From an uncultured Opitutales bacterium (GTDB lineage Bacteria; Verrucomicrobiota; Verrucomicrobiia; Opitutales; Seribacteraceae): DNA of 45,917 nucleotides. The position numbers and the translations under genes were made by a program. The notes below the pieces were generated by a model. That model had not been told where the DNA came from. It did not search any database and saw nothing but the letters and a program-made list of their open reading frames with translations. Position 1 is the first letter of the stretch, and every line of letters starts with the position of its first letter. Shown here piece by piece: positions 34,560-44,191 of this stretch. The stretch is taken from assembly GCA_905478775.1 (NCBI GenBank), contig CAJQKB010000047.1:1-45917 (forward strand), given 5' to 3'.

Positions 34560-34589
34560 CTTAAGTCACTAATAAACAGACACTTAAGT
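34560..34589. promoter_or_regulatory. Paired CTTAAGT sites, candidate enhancer for the sigma-54 activator
   Basis: CTTAAGT occurs at 34560-34566 and 34583-34589, 23 bases apart, which is close to two helical turns. A weaker copy CACTTAATG is at 34516-34524. They lie between the activator and the lipoprotein gene, about 14-43 bases upstream of the -24 element. TTACA-AATTA-TGTAA (34491-34505), next to the activator start, is a further inverted repeat. That the activator binds these is inference. Confidence 0.4.
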
Positions 34590-34602
34590 TAACACTAAAA
34601 AG

Positions 34603-34619
34603 CTGGCACAATAAATGTT
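34603..34619 (+). promoter_or_regulatory. Candidate sigma-54 (-24/-12) promoter for the lipoprotein gene
   Basis: CTGGCACAATAAATGTT fits YTGGCACGRNNNTTGCW with a perfect -24 block (TGGCAC) and correct spacing. The -12 block reads ATGT, so the conserved GC is GT. Expected start near 34630, about 30 bases before the ATG at 34661. It faces away from a sigma-54 activator gene, which supports the call. A match with a degenerate -12 alone would be weak. Confidence 0.5.
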
Positions 34620-34660
34620 ATTTAAGATAGTAGGTTTTATAAAATTAACATATTCAAAAA

Positions 34661-35437
34661 ATGAAAAGCAGAGCTATACAAATCGGACTATTAATTATTT
34701 TATCCCTTGCATCAATAGGTTGCCAGTCACATTCGGTTCAAATGACATCCGGCAAAAAATACTTGTCGAACTATACGAACCACGATCTGACTGAAACGAA
34801 CGCAAGCGACTTGAACGAAGAGGTTAAGGCAATAGCAACCATTGAACCCTCGATAAATTTTCCATCAAGGATCGGTTTAGTAAAACTTTATAATGGTAGA
34901 ATAACGAACTTATCAGTCCAAGAGGTCGAGGCATGGGAAGAGCTAAGAAGTACGATGGGTTCTGAGTTTGGTGATTTCATTCCGGTGAGCCCAATGATTG
35001 CGGAAATGGTCTACACTCCCGGAAAAACCGACAGTAAATCGAAGGGCAACCCTTCGGAAATATTCCGCAAAGTACGACTCGGTGCGGCAAGGCAACACTT
35101 GGACCATGTACTTATTTACGAAGTTTTCTCTGATACAAAAACTACTAAACTTGCTTCTTCAGTGGCGAACTGGACGATCATCGGTGGATATTTCGTTCCA
35201 TCCCGCGAAATAGAAACAACTGGTTTTGCCAACGCACTTTTACTTGATGTACGAAACGGGTATCCCTACGGCACGGCAAGTGCCACCTTAAACGCCACTG
35301 AATTTTCCGCAAGTCAGACCTATCGCGACAAAACAAGAAACCTGACTGACAAAAACCAGATCTCCACGGTTATCAAACTTATACCGCAAGTTCAGCAAAT
35401 GATGATAAAATTAATGCAAGATCCAAAACAAGCATAA
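34661..35437 (+). CDS. Predicted lipoprotein, hypothetical
   Basis: An exported lipoprotein of 258 residues. The signal peptide ends in ILSLASIGC, with the lipidated cysteine about residue 21 and Gln/Ser after it, which does not signal retention in the inner membrane. The mature part mixes strands and helices (FPSRIGLVKLYNGRITNLS; YFVPSREIETTGFANALLLDV) and ends in a Gln/Met-rich helix (PQVQQMMIKLMQDP). The family is not recognised. The gene starts 41 bases after a candidate sigma-54 promoter and heads a same-strand run with a second lipoprotein and a 937-residue secreted protein. An envelope role is the simplest reading. Confidence 0.75.
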   Translation: MKSRAIQIGLLIILSLASIGCQSHSVQMTSGKKYLSNYTNHDLTETNASDLNEEVKAIATIEPSINFPSRIGLVKLYNGRITNLSVQEVEAWEELRSTMGSEFGDFIPVSPMIAEMVYTPGKTDSKSKGNPSEIFRKVRLGAARQHLDHVLIYEVFSDTKTTKLASSVANWTIIGGYFVPSREIETTGFANALLLDVRNGYPYGTASATLNATEFSASQTYRDKTRNLTDKNQISTVIKLIPQVQQMMIKLMQDPKQA

Positions 35438-35468
35438 GAAACAGAATAAATCCGCTCATCTTAACCCG

Positions 35469-35891
35469 ATGATTTTTTTAAAGACACTCCCTCTGGTCTT
35501 ATTGATTGGCCTTGGATCTTGCTCAATCAACCCCAAAAAATTCATTCTTACAGATGCAGCTACCCCCTTGGCCTATGATATTGAATCAGCAGCGCTAAAA
35601 TGGGAGGCATCCGATAAGAATAGCACCGAAATAAAGCACACGCCATGGGCTTACCCCGAAGGCGTAAAAGGGGATTACAATGTGTCGCTCTGTCGAAGCG
35701 TAAGTGTCCATAAATATAGTACCAGTTATCATTGTCGCTTTGTCAGCGTCCCCGAGTTTTTACATGTGGAAAAAAAAACAGATGAACCCACTTATTTATT
35801 ATTACAGAAAACGGATAAACCATGGAACTACACTGGCGGTGGAAAAACTCTCAAGGGAAACAAAACCATTGAAATCATTTCGATCCGATAA
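35469..35891 (+). CDS. Small predicted lipoprotein, hypothetical
   Basis: A 140-residue protein with a signal peptide and lipobox LLIGLGSC (cysteine at residue 18). The mature part has a beta-rich pattern (YNVSLCRSVSVHKYSTSYHCRFVSV) with two cysteines that could pair. It ends in strands and a threonine/lysine-rich tail. No family is recognised. It begins 31 bases after the previous lipoprotein and 86 bases before the large secreted protein, all on the same strand, so the three probably share expression control by the upstream sigma-54 promoter or run-through from it. Confidence 0.7.
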   Translation: MIFLKTLPLVLLIGLGSCSINPKKFILTDAATPLAYDIESAALKWEASDKNSTEIKHTPWAYPEGVKGDYNVSLCRSVSVHKYSTSYHCRFVSVPEFLHVEKKTDEPTYLLLQKTDKPWNYTGGGKTLKGNKTIEIISIR

Positions 35892-35977
35892 TCCAATAGA
35901 TAATTTCCTCGACCTAAGTAATACGCCCCAACACACTAACAATAGAATTACACGACACCTAAAGGCCCATTCTTCCT

Positions 35978-38791
35978 ATGAAAAAATACATATTATTACT
36001 CCTCTCCTTTACACCGCTATTTGTACAATCCCAAACTTTCCTAAGCCTTCAGTTAGAAGACCTCGTCTTCGATAAAGAGAATCCGGTTCCCGAGGTATTT
36101 GAGGTAAGCAGAAGTTATAGAAGGGAATTAAGAAAGTGGATCAATCCACCCGTTCCTTATTTACGAACTTCTGATGCCAAAAGATCCTTCATTCATATCG
36201 TGAGCCAAGCAAACAACCCAACCAACTTACCCACAAGTGCATTGCGAATATGCCTACTCAATCCAAAGGCGATTGTAAATGGATCACTTTTTATTCCGAA
36301 CAAGGATAATGAACTAAGCGAGCATCCCTTCACCTTTAATCGGAAAAATGCCAAGAACCTGACACTGGAAAAAAAGAACGAAGTAACCTACCAAAAAAAT
36401 AAATTAGCGTACTATCAAAAACTTCAGAAGCTCAGTGTCCCCGGAACTGCCTGGTTTCGGCATCAATCTGAACAGGCTTCTAATAGATTGAAGAAACTTC
36501 TGCCGAAGGATGAGCATAAACATCAGCATAATCACGCAACCCGCAACATTCGTCCGGTTCGCAAGCGTGGAATTGAGAGACAGATGGACTTATTCTCAGG
36601 AGGACGCGCGATCAGCGAAAACCTTCAACTCGATCGGGATTTGCAACTCTCCCACGATGAGCAAAACCGGACAATTCAGATCTCCTCGATCAAAGGGATC
36701 ACCATCGATGAAATGCCATGGAAAGAATTAATCGGAGACGCAAAGCCAGAACTTGATCCACTTGCCAATGCCCTGGCCTCCGATCAGCACGCACTCTTTT
36801 TTCCTTCTTTTCAATCGATGGTCGAGGTGATGGACAAAGCAACTCTTTGGGGAACCCCCCTCCTTCGACTGAGCGAAGGGCGTGCAGAAAGTGCCCGCTC
36901 GCGTGAGAAATACCGGGACCAACTTTGCCTTCCCGACACGGAACTCAGTCGCTTACTTGGACCAAAACTAATTTCCTCTGTTGCCATGACCGGAAGCGAT
37001 CCATTTCTTCGCACCGGAACCTCGCTTACCGTACTATTCGAGGCGAAGCAAACGGATGCCCTTGTTGCAGCTTTGGCACTTCGTAGACTCGAATCTTCCC
37101 AAAAGAATAAGAGTGCAAAAAATGTTAGCGGTACCATTTCGGGTGTGAAATATTCCGGATTGGTTGCTCCGGGAGACATGATTAAATCGTATTCCGCAAC
37201 CGTAGCTAAAAATATCGTGGTGGTCACAAATTCACTCAATCAATTAAAGAACATCATCCAAGTCTCTCAAGGCAAGAAAACCAGCCTATCCTCCCTTGAG
37301 GAATACCATTATTTCCGGACTCGCTATCTTCGGCCACCCGCACAACACGAACATGCATTCGTTCTTATCTCGGATGCCACCATCCGTCGATGGTGTGGTC
37401 CAGAATGGCGCATTGGAGCCTCCCGCCGTACCCGTGCTTCCTCCGCCCTCGCGGAACTGCAGGCACGCCATGAATCAGGCTCGGCACTCAATGCAAAAGA
37501 TTTTCCTGAACTCGGTAAAGTGAAACTCATAAACGGACGTGTTCATAGTCCCCGCTTTGGCAATCTTACCTTCCTCCGCTCGGTCGAGGATTTGGGCATT
37601 ACTAAAATTACAGAGGAAGAAAAAAGGGCATATGTATTCTTTCGCGACCGCTACCAAAGTCATTGGTCAAAATATTTTGACCCCATCGCAGCCCGCCTTT
37701 CCATCAAAGAAGGAAAGATTTCGGGTGACCTCACCATTCTTCCCCTGATCGGTGGAACGGATTATCGGCGAATGGTCAGCACCACTGGCGATGTCAAACT
37801 GAAGGACTCATCAGGCGACCCCCACACGGAAGCACTCCTCCACTGGGTCACCGCACTGGACATGGATTCACCCGAGTTAAGACAGGTAACTAATTTTGCT
37901 TCGATCATGGCCCCATCCCTGGGAGCGGGTGCATTCAGTTGGATTGGCGAGTCCTGCTCTGTATACCTCGACCAATCTCCCTTCTTTAAGGAATTGGGTA
38001 AAGCCTTCTCAACGGGCGAAGAAAAAGGAGCCGGAGAATTCATGGAAAAAAACTTCGGTCGGATTCCTGTTGCACTGAATGTAGAAGTGAGCAACCCCTT
38101 CAAATTAACTGCATTCCTGGCAGGCTTTCGGGCCTGGCTCGAACAGACTGCTCCGGGCATGACCGTATGGTCGAATCATTCTCACAAAAAACAGGGATAT
38201 GTTAAAATTGCACCCGGACAGAATCTTGAGGACGACTTAATGAAAGAAGGTTCCGCCCCCGTTGCACTTTATTATGCCCCCTCTGCAAAACACCTCACTG
38301 TTAGCCTGAGCGAAGACATGATCAAACAGTCCATTGACCGTAACCTGCTTCGGCGATCTGGAGATAAGAACCAAACGATTGCACCTTGGGCAGGAAAAAG
38401 CTCCGCATTTTTTGCCAAAAACCCCTTAGTCGAGCTTTTAGATGGAGTTTTCCAAAAAGAAAGCCTCAAAACCTTCCAGAAAAAATCATGGTCAAACCTT
38501 TATGCACTCAACGAATGGCGCGTACAACTTAACAAACCGGATGCCCCCTCTTACCACCTTAAAGTTTGGCAAACCGAACTTCAATGCCCCGGAGGCGGAA
38601 AGTATAGCTGGAATCAAAAATTTCAGACTTATGAATCCAGCATCTTCGGTCATCCGGGCAAACCCCGCATGCCTCAAAGGGGAATTGGCTTGCTCAGCCC
38701 TTTCGGTGGAGTCGACTTCGGGCTGACTTTTGAAAATGATGGTTTGCGTGCACAGGCATCAATCGAGGAAAAAAGGGATACTGAAAATTGA
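35978..38791 (+). CDS. Very large secreted protein, hypothetical
   Basis: A 937-residue exported protein with a clean signal peptide (LLLLSFTPLFVQSQ). I do not recognise its family; part of the middle has the look of DUF3352-like periplasmic proteins (SSVAMTGSDPFLRTGTSLTVLFEAK). A histidine-rich patch (DEHKHQHNH, about 177-185) could bind metal. Large stretches alternate helix and strand, and no catalytic motif, repeat or membrane anchor is seen. It is probably periplasmic. It lies after the two lipoproteins on the same strand. The start MKKYILLLLSF is supported by the signal peptide. Confidence 0.7.
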   Translation: MKKYILLLLSFTPLFVQSQTFLSLQLEDLVFDKENPVPEVFEVSRSYRRELRKWINPPVPYLRTSDAKRSFIHIVSQANNPTNLPTSALRICLLNPKAIVNGSLFIPNKDNELSEHPFTFNRKNAKNLTLEKKNEVTYQKNKLAYYQKLQKLSVPGTAWFRHQSEQASNRLKKLLPKDEHKHQHNHATRNIRPVRKRGIERQMDLFSGGRAISENLQLDRDLQLSHDEQNRTIQISSIKGITIDEMPWKELIGDAKPELDPLANALASDQHALFFPSFQSMVEVMDKATLWGTPLLRLSEGRAESARSREKYRDQLCLPDTELSRLLGPKLISSVAMTGSDPFLRTGTSLTVLFEAKQTDALVAALALRRLESSQKNKSAKNVSGTISGVKYSGLVAPGDMIKSYSATVAKNIVVVTNSLNQLKNIIQVSQGKKTSLSSLEEYHYFRTRYLRPPAQHEHAFVLISDATIRRWCGPEWRIGASRRTRASSALAELQARHESGSALNAKDFPELGKVKLINGRVHSPRFGNLTFLRSVEDLGITKITEEEKRAYVFFRDRYQSHWSKYFDPIAARLSIKEGKISGDLTILPLIGGTDYRRMVSTTGDVKLKDSSGDPHTEALLHWVTALDMDSPELRQVTNFASIMAPSLGAGAFSWIGESCSVYLDQSPFFKELGKAFSTGEEKGAGEFMEKNFGRIPVALNVEVSNPFKLTAFLAGFRAWLEQTAPGMTVWSNHSHKKQGYVKIAPGQNLEDDLMKEGSAPVALYYAPSAKHLTVSLSEDMIKQSIDRNLLRRSGDKNQTIAPWAGKSSAFFAKNPLVELLDGVFQKESLKTFQKKSWSNLYALNEWRVQLNKPDAPSYHLKVWQTELQCPGGGKYSWNQKFQTYESSIFGHPGKPRMPQRGIGLLSPFGGVDFGLTFENDGLRAQASIEEKRDTEN

Positions 38792-38818
38792 GCCCCCTGA
38801 AGCAACTGGAGATTTTAA

Positions 38819-39424
38819 TTAAATAATATCCAACTCGGCCAACCACTTCCCGAGCATTTGAACGGGAAGGCCAATCACATTAGAATGTGATCCCTCAAAT
38901 GATTCTATAATTAAATCGGGTCGGGTCTGAATGGCATAACCTCCCGCCTTGTCGAGGGGATTAACTTCATTAAAATATTCTTCAATCGTTGAATCATTAA
39001 TTTCTTTAAAAGTGACCTGACTGGTTTCCACCCGAGTCTCTTCGTAATCGAGGGTTCTATTGATCAGGCACAAACCAGTACTCACCTGATGAGTTTGACC
39101 GCTAAGAAATTGAAGCATATCCGCTGCCTCACCGATTGATTTTGGTTTGCCCAAAACCCGCTCTTCCAATGCAACCAAAGTATCCGCCCCTAAAACCCAG
39201 CTTTGCATATTGGATTGAACCACTGAAGATGCCTTTATCCGGGCATTTTCCATAACCAAAGCAAGAGTTCCTTTGGGATGAGAGTATATTTCCTCTGCAT
39301 CTGAAACCTCGACTGAAAAATCAGACATGATTTGCCCGAGTAATTCCCTACGCCGTGGAGAGCCGGAGCCAAGGATAAAGGGAAAAGAGCCATTCTTGTT
39401 CGCTTTTTCGACAAAATTTTGCAT
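38819..39424 (-). CDS. maf: Maf-family nucleoside triphosphate pyrophosphatase
   Basis: Hydrolyses non-canonical or modified nucleoside triphosphates and has been linked to division control. It has 201 residues. The signature [16 protein letters not shown] is at about 17-32. The conserved ADTLVAL is at about 99-105, and the motif DKAGGYAIQ is at about 158-166, matching dTTPase/UTPase members (YhdE-type) rather than YceF. Divergent from nadE, with 42 bases between the two starts. No neighbour with a related function. Confidence 0.92.
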   Translation of the reverse strand: MQNFVEKANKNGSFPFILGSGSPRRRELLGQIMSDFSVEVSDAEEIYSHPKGTLALVMENARIKASSVVQSNMQSWVLGADTLVALEERVLGKPKSIGEAADMLQFLSGQTHQVSTGLCLINRTLDYEETRVETSQVTFKEINDSTIEEYFNEVNPLDKAGGYAIQTRPDLIIESFEGSHSNVIGLPVQMLGKWLAELDII

Positions 39425-39466
39425 AATGATTTCCTTTATGACATCTTTTCAAACCATGGCAACAGG

Positions 39467-41089
39467 ATGAGAATTGGGATTGCACAATTGAACCCAACCG
39501 TCGGGGATGTGACGGGAAACCTGGCCCTTGCTACTGATGCCTATGAACAGCTTATTGGACAAGGAGTTGACCTTGTTGTTTACCCGGAACTATTTCTTTG
39601 CGGTTATCCTCCACGTGACCTGCTCCTCAAAGAGAAATTTGGTGACGATCTGAAGGATGCCCTTGAAGTCTTTGCAGCGACGACCGGCCCTGTCCCCGCC
39701 GTCATTGGTTTCCCTGAAAAAAGCACCCATTCCAAAAAACATTTTTTTTACAACGCCGCGGCATGGTGTGAAGAAGGCATGGTGAAGAAAACTTTTCATA
39801 AGCGCCTGCTCCCCACTTATGATGTTTTTGACGAGACCCGTTATTTCAAGCCCGGGGAAAAAGACTTTTTCATTCAATATAAAGATCAAAATATTGCGGT
39901 TACTATTTGCGAAGACATTTGGAATATTCGGCAAGGTGAATACGACTCAGATCCAATTGATGAAATTGCTGAGCAAAAACCTGATTTATTACTCAATTTA
40001 TCAGCGAGTCCCTGGCACTTCAATAAGGACAGGCACCGCACCGAATTATTGAGCCAAATTGCGAAGAAATGCAAATGCCCAATTGTCTACTTAAATGCAG
40101 TCGGTGGAAATGATGAACTCGTTTTTGACGGAATGTCCATGTCATTTAATCGAAAGGGAGATCCCATTGCTATATCCGACTCATTCAAGGAAAAAATTGA
40201 AGTCCATGACTTGAGCCATGAAAATGAATTCAACCATTCAGAAGACATCTCAATGGAAAGCCTGCGACAGGCACTGGTCTTGGGCGTGAGGGACTATGCT
40301 CATAAAAGCGGATTCTCAAAAGGCCTAATTGGTTTGAGCGGCGGAATCGATTCCGCGGTAACCGCTGCCATTGCCGTCGAAGCTTTAGGTCGAGAAAATG
40401 TTGTCGGCATAAGCCTGCCTTCCTCGATCTCCAGTCAGCATAGTAAAGTGGATGCCGAGGAGCTTGCCAACAATCTGGGCATTGAATTTCATACTCTTCC
40501 CATTCAAAGTATAGTTGATTCTGCAACCCGCGAACTTCAACCCATTTTTCAAGACCGTCCGATCGATGTAACCGAAGAAAACCTCCAGGCTCGATCTCGT
40601 GGACTGCTCCTCATGGCAGTTTCCAATAAACTGGGAACACTCCTTCTAACCACTGGTAATAAAAGTGAACTCGCAGTTGGATATTGTACGCTGTACGGGG
40701 ATATGTGTGGAGGACTGGCAGTTATTTCTGATGTTCCTAAAACTCAGGTTTTTAAACTGGCAAGGTATTTGAATCGTGATCATGTGATAATTCCCAAAAA
40801 TACAATTGAAAAACCTCCGTCTGCGGAGTTACGCCCCGATCAAAAAGACAGTGATTCCCTACCTGAATATGATATCCTAGACGCTATTCTTCAATCCTAT
40901 GTCGAGGAGGGGAAATCAATCGCATCCATAATTAATGCAGGATTTGAGGAGGAGGTGGTTCGAAAAATCACCCGTTTAGTCAACCTTAACGAATACAAAA
41001 GAAATCAGGCTGCCCCGGGAATCAAAACCACTCCTCTCGCCTTTGGAGTGGGAAGAAGGATTCCCATTGTTCAAAAATACGCTAATTAA
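39467..41089 (+). CDS. nadE: NAD+ synthase, glutamine-dependent
   Basis: Last step of NAD synthesis, using glutamine. It has 540 residues in two domains. An N-terminal nitrilase-type glutaminase carries the triad E41, K112 and C148 (the last in TICEDIW), and the C-terminal synthetase has the P-loop SGGIDSAVT at about 291-299. The chosen start ATG 39467 ([14 protein letters not shown]) fits the family, while the frame is open back to 39419 into maf. The later [22 protein letters not shown] is also a family hallmark. hemL begins nine bases after the stop, so both form one unit. Confidence 0.95.
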   Translation: MRIGIAQLNPTVGDVTGNLALATDAYEQLIGQGVDLVVYPELFLCGYPPRDLLLKEKFGDDLKDALEVFAATTGPVPAVIGFPEKSTHSKKHFFYNAAAWCEEGMVKKTFHKRLLPTYDVFDETRYFKPGEKDFFIQYKDQNIAVTICEDIWNIRQGEYDSDPIDEIAEQKPDLLLNLSASPWHFNKDRHRTELLSQIAKKCKCPIVYLNAVGGNDELVFDGMSMSFNRKGDPIAISDSFKEKIEVHDLSHENEFNHSEDISMESLRQALVLGVRDYAHKSGFSKGLIGLSGGIDSAVTAAIAVEALGRENVVGISLPSSISSQHSKVDAEELANNLGIEFHTLPIQSIVDSATRELQPIFQDRPIDVTEENLQARSRGLLLMAVSNKLGTLLLTTGNKSELAVGYCTLYGDMCGGLAVISDVPKTQVFKLARYLNRDHVIIPKNTIEKPPSAELRPDQKDSDSLPEYDILDAILQSYVEEGKSIASIINAGFEEEVVRKITRLVNLNEYKRNQAAPGIKTTPLAFGVGRRIPIVQKYAN

Positions 41090-41098
41090 AAAATTAAT

Positions 41099-42376
41099 AT
41101 GAATCAATCTCACGAACTCTTTGAACGTGCAAAAAAAATTATTCCCGGTGGAGTGAACTCTCCGGTCCGTGCATTTCGCTCAGTCGGAGGAACTCCCTTT
41201 TTCACGAAAAAAGCGAGTGGAAGTTACCTCACGACTGTAGATGACAAGAAATTACTCGACTATGTGTGCACATGGGGACCGGCAATCCATGGGCATGATC
41301 ATCCTGTCATCCGGGAGGCGATCAGTAAGGCATTACAAAATGGAACCAGTTTTGGCACCCCTGGGCCCGACGAGGTAGAAATGGCTGAACTTTTAGTGGA
41401 CATCGTACCCTCTGTTGAAAAAGTAAGAATGTGCAACAGTGGAACCGAAGCCACCATGTCCAGCATTCGACTCGCCCGTGGATTTACAGGAAAGTCAAAA
41501 ATCATTAAATTTGCCGGATGTTATCACGGACATGTGGACAGCCTCCTTGTCAAAGCAGGTTCCGGTGCTCTCACCTTTGGTAATCCGGATAGTGCCGGCA
41601 TACCCGAAAGCTTTGCCAAGGAAACAATTGTACTTCCTTACAACGATATCCAGGCAGTAGAAAATGCATTCACTCAAACGGAAGAGGGCATTGCTGCGAT
41701 TATCGTCGAACCATACCCCGCAAACTGCGGATTCATGCTGCCAAAAGATGGATATCTCGAAGCATTAAGGAAGATTTGTAGCCAAAATAATGCCGTGTTG
41801 ATCTTCGATGAAGTAATGACTGGGTTTCGTCTTGGATTAGGAGGGGTACAGGAAAGAACAGGGGTCACTCCCGACCTTTCTGCAATGGGGAAAATCATTG
41901 GCGGGGGTCTACCCGTGGGTGCATTCGGAGGGAAGACTGAAATAATGAATTTCCTCGCTCCACTCGGCCCGGTATATCAAGCGGGCACCCTAAGTGGAAA
42001 TCCACTGGCGATGGCGGCCGGGATCGCGTCTCTAAAGTTACTGCGCGAGACAATGCCCTATGAACGGCTTGAAAAACTGGGGAATCAACTCGCCGAGGGG
42101 GTCAAAGATCTGGCCAATCAATTTTCCATCCCCCTTCAGGTTCCTCAAGTAGGGTCGATGTATTGTCTATTTTTTAGCGAAGTCCCGGTTCAAAATTTTG
42201 AAGACGCCCTCTCTTCGAATGCCGAAAGTTTCAAAAAGCTTTTCCAACATTGCCTAAACAATGGAGTATACCTTCCCCCCTCTGCCTACGAAACCTGCTT
42301 TATCAGTGCAGCTCATCAGGAGGATGATATCGCCCATACAATAGATTGCATAAAAAATGCATTTCGCTCATTTTGA
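41099..42376 (+). CDS. hemL: Glutamate-1-semialdehyde 2,1-aminomutase
   Basis: Makes 5-aminolevulinate for haem by the C5 pathway, PLP-dependent. It has 425 residues, the usual size. The N-terminal [16 protein letters not shown] is diagnostic. [18 protein letters not shown] and [11 protein letters not shown] are family blocks. The Schiff-base lysine is in [18 protein letters not shown] (about residue 265). [13 protein letters not shown] follows. nadE is nine bases upstream, so they are probably co-transcribed. A likely promoter for the next gene overlaps the end of this one. Confidence 0.96.
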   Translation: MNQSHELFERAKKIIPGGVNSPVRAFRSVGGTPFFTKKASGSYLTTVDDKKLLDYVCTWGPAIHGHDHPVIREAISKALQNGTSFGTPGPDEVEMAELLVDIVPSVEKVRMCNSGTEATMSSIRLARGFTGKSKIIKFAGCYHGHVDSLLVKAGSGALTFGNPDSAGIPESFAKETIVLPYNDIQAVENAFTQTEEGIAAIIVEPYPANCGFMLPKDGYLEALRKICSQNNAVLIFDEVMTGFRLGLGGVQERTGVTPDLSAMGKIIGGGLPVGAFGGKTEIMNFLAPLGPVYQAGTLSGNPLAMAAGIASLKLLRETMPYERLEKLGNQLAEGVKDLANQFSIPLQVPQVGSMYCLFFSEVPVQNFEDALSSNAESFKKLFQHCLNNGVYLPPSAYETCFISAAHQEDDIAHTIDCIKNAFRSF

Positions 42377-42400
42377 CCCACTTTCAATTGACATAATAAT
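42373..42400 (+). promoter_or_regulatory. Candidate sigma-70-type promoter for the following secreted protein gene
   Basis: TTGACC (42373-42378) and AATAAT (42395-42400) each match the -35 and -10 consensus at five of six bases, with a spacing of 16. The predicted start would be near 42407, 15 bases before the ATG at 42422. The -35 overlaps the hemL stop. Transcription start not shown. Confidence 0.45.
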
Positions 42401-42421
42401 TCGAATTAAAGAAAAGAAATA

Positions 42422-44149
42422 ATGCACTTCCCTCTTATTAAGTTCTGCTTTTTTATAAGCCTCTCTGTATTTTCATTAACGCTGACTGGAAAAGAAAACC
42501 GGATCCCATTTTACGAAGATTATTTAAAAAGCTCCGATCTCTCTGGCTTTTTAGAGGTGGCAAAAAAGTTTCTTGTAGAAAACCCCGATTCAATCGAAGC
42601 TCCTCGGGTAAGTCATGATTACCTCATTGTAGCAAAAGCAAATCGTGACATTGAGGGAATCAATTTTGCCACATCCCTTCTATTATTTAAATATGGAAAC
42701 AGCATCCCAGCGCTTCACTTCATCACCTCTTTTGAAAAAGATTCAAAAACCCTGACCAAGTTACTGATTGGAAAAGCGAACTTTGGAAACCTGGAAAGTA
42801 AAGAATTCGCAATTTCATACTGTCGAGCGTTGATCTTAATTGCCCGTACCCGTGGACCAGAATTCCTTGCTAATTCCTCTCTGCGACTCCGGGCGTTCTT
42901 GCTGGCCCAAAAAGCAGGGGTGGATGAAATTGAAACAAGTGCAGCCAAGGCACTTCAAATAGAAGCAGAAAAAAATAATGGATTTTCAAAAGTCGCGAAA
43001 ATCGTTACTTCAGACAAGAATCTTACGGACAAGCTTTCCGCACTAAGCCAGTACTCGGGAATGGACGCAGAATTTACTACGGCTTACTATCTCGCTCAAT
43101 TATCTAAGAAAGAAAGAACATCGGATGCAATTATTACCATCCAACTCAAACAGGCACTCTTTGGTACTCCTCCCAGTATTGAAAAAGCACTCCAGTCAAT
43201 TGCATCACTACCCACTAAAATTGGAAAGCAAGCCGATGTGCAGACCTTTTTGGGAATGGCCCATCACTTAGACGGTAAATCCGAACTTGCCATCAAGACC
43301 CTTTCCAAAATTCCCTCCTCCTCGTCCAATCAAATTATGGCCCAATGGGGAGAGACTGCCCAATCATTTGCAAATGGAATTCAATTTAGTGAGAACCGAA
43401 AGAAATTACTCCTCGAGGCACTGGGAAAAGCGTTCGATCAACTGAGTACCGATCAGGACTCTTTATTTGCTACACTCAACTGGAATAGTGAATCAAATAA
43501 AGACAGTATCAATTACACTGCACACATTGGAATTTCAAAAGAACAGGAGAGATTGGAAATTAATGTAATGCGTGGAAATAAGACCATTTTTGCCTACCGA
43601 ACAGATGAAAAAAATTCATCCCTTTTTTCCTCCGACCTCAATCAATCGATCCATTTTAATTCGCAAGGTGTTTTTCCAGTCCCTCAATTTGATATTAAAA
43701 GAGATGTGGAAACGGGTGGATTCTCCTATAACTTCAATCTGAATTTTTCTGCCACTCAGGACAAGCTACTGGCAGAAGGTACCCGCCTCATTGAAAATCC
43801 ATACCTCAGTACGTCAAAGGGTCGTAATGTTTTTCTCACCTACCTATTGAGTGAAAAGCCAATGTGGATGTCTCCGGCAAAAAGTGTAACTGGAGGAACG
43901 AGTTTTCCGCTCTTCCTACTCGATGCAGAAAGCCCCACTCCAACCTCTATTACGATCACTACCGACCTGAGTAATAACTTAAAAGAGATCCAAATTGGCC
44001 GATTTTCCCTTTCTAATATTTCTCTGGGAGACACAGATAGTTTTGACAATATCCCCGTCTGGCCGCAAGCAACCCCAATGGATAAGGAAAAATTTGACTT
44101 CTCCCTTTTCATGAAAGTCCTGCAAGAGTTTTCAAAAGCAAGTCAATAG
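42422..44149 (+). CDS. Secreted helical-repeat protein, hypothetical
   Basis: A 575-residue exported protein with a signal peptide (FCFFISLSVFSLTLTG). Residues about 30-330 are a run of alpha-helix pairs with TPR-like spacing (FLEVAKKFLVENPDSIEAPR; FLGMAHHLDGKSELAIKTLSK). The C-terminal 220 residues are beta-rich (YTAHIGISKEQERLEINVM; SFPLFLLDAESPTPTSITI). No family is recognised. The combination of a helical superhelix and a strand domain suggests a periplasmic scaffold. It has its own candidate promoter. The next gene starts 42 bases downstream. Confidence 0.7.
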   Translation: MHFPLIKFCFFISLSVFSLTLTGKENRIPFYEDYLKSSDLSGFLEVAKKFLVENPDSIEAPRVSHDYLIVAKANRDIEGINFATSLLLFKYGNSIPALHFITSFEKDSKTLTKLLIGKANFGNLESKEFAISYCRALILIARTRGPEFLANSSLRLRAFLLAQKAGVDEIETSAAKALQIEAEKNNGFSKVAKIVTSDKNLTDKLSALSQYSGMDAEFTTAYYLAQLSKKERTSDAIITIQLKQALFGTPPSIEKALQSIASLPTKIGKQADVQTFLGMAHHLDGKSELAIKTLSKIPSSSSNQIMAQWGETAQSFANGIQFSENRKKLLLEALGKAFDQLSTDQDSLFATLNWNSESNKDSINYTAHIGISKEQERLEINVMRGNKTIFAYRTDEKNSSLFSSDLNQSIHFNSQGVFPVPQFDIKRDVETGGFSYNFNLNFSATQDKLLAEGTRLIENPYLSTSKGRNVFLTYLLSEKPMWMSPAKSVTGGTSFPLFLLDAESPTPTSITITTDLSNNLKEIQIGRFSLSNISLGDTDSFDNIPVWPQATPMDKEKFDFSLFMKVLQEFSKASQ

Positions 44150-44191
44150 AATCCAAAGCTTGAATTTTGATCTCATCTATTAATTGTTAGG

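Noticed and set aside
37762-38160. 132-codon antisense frame inside the 937-residue gene
   Set aside because: Shadow of the plus-strand gene with no signal, motif or own context.
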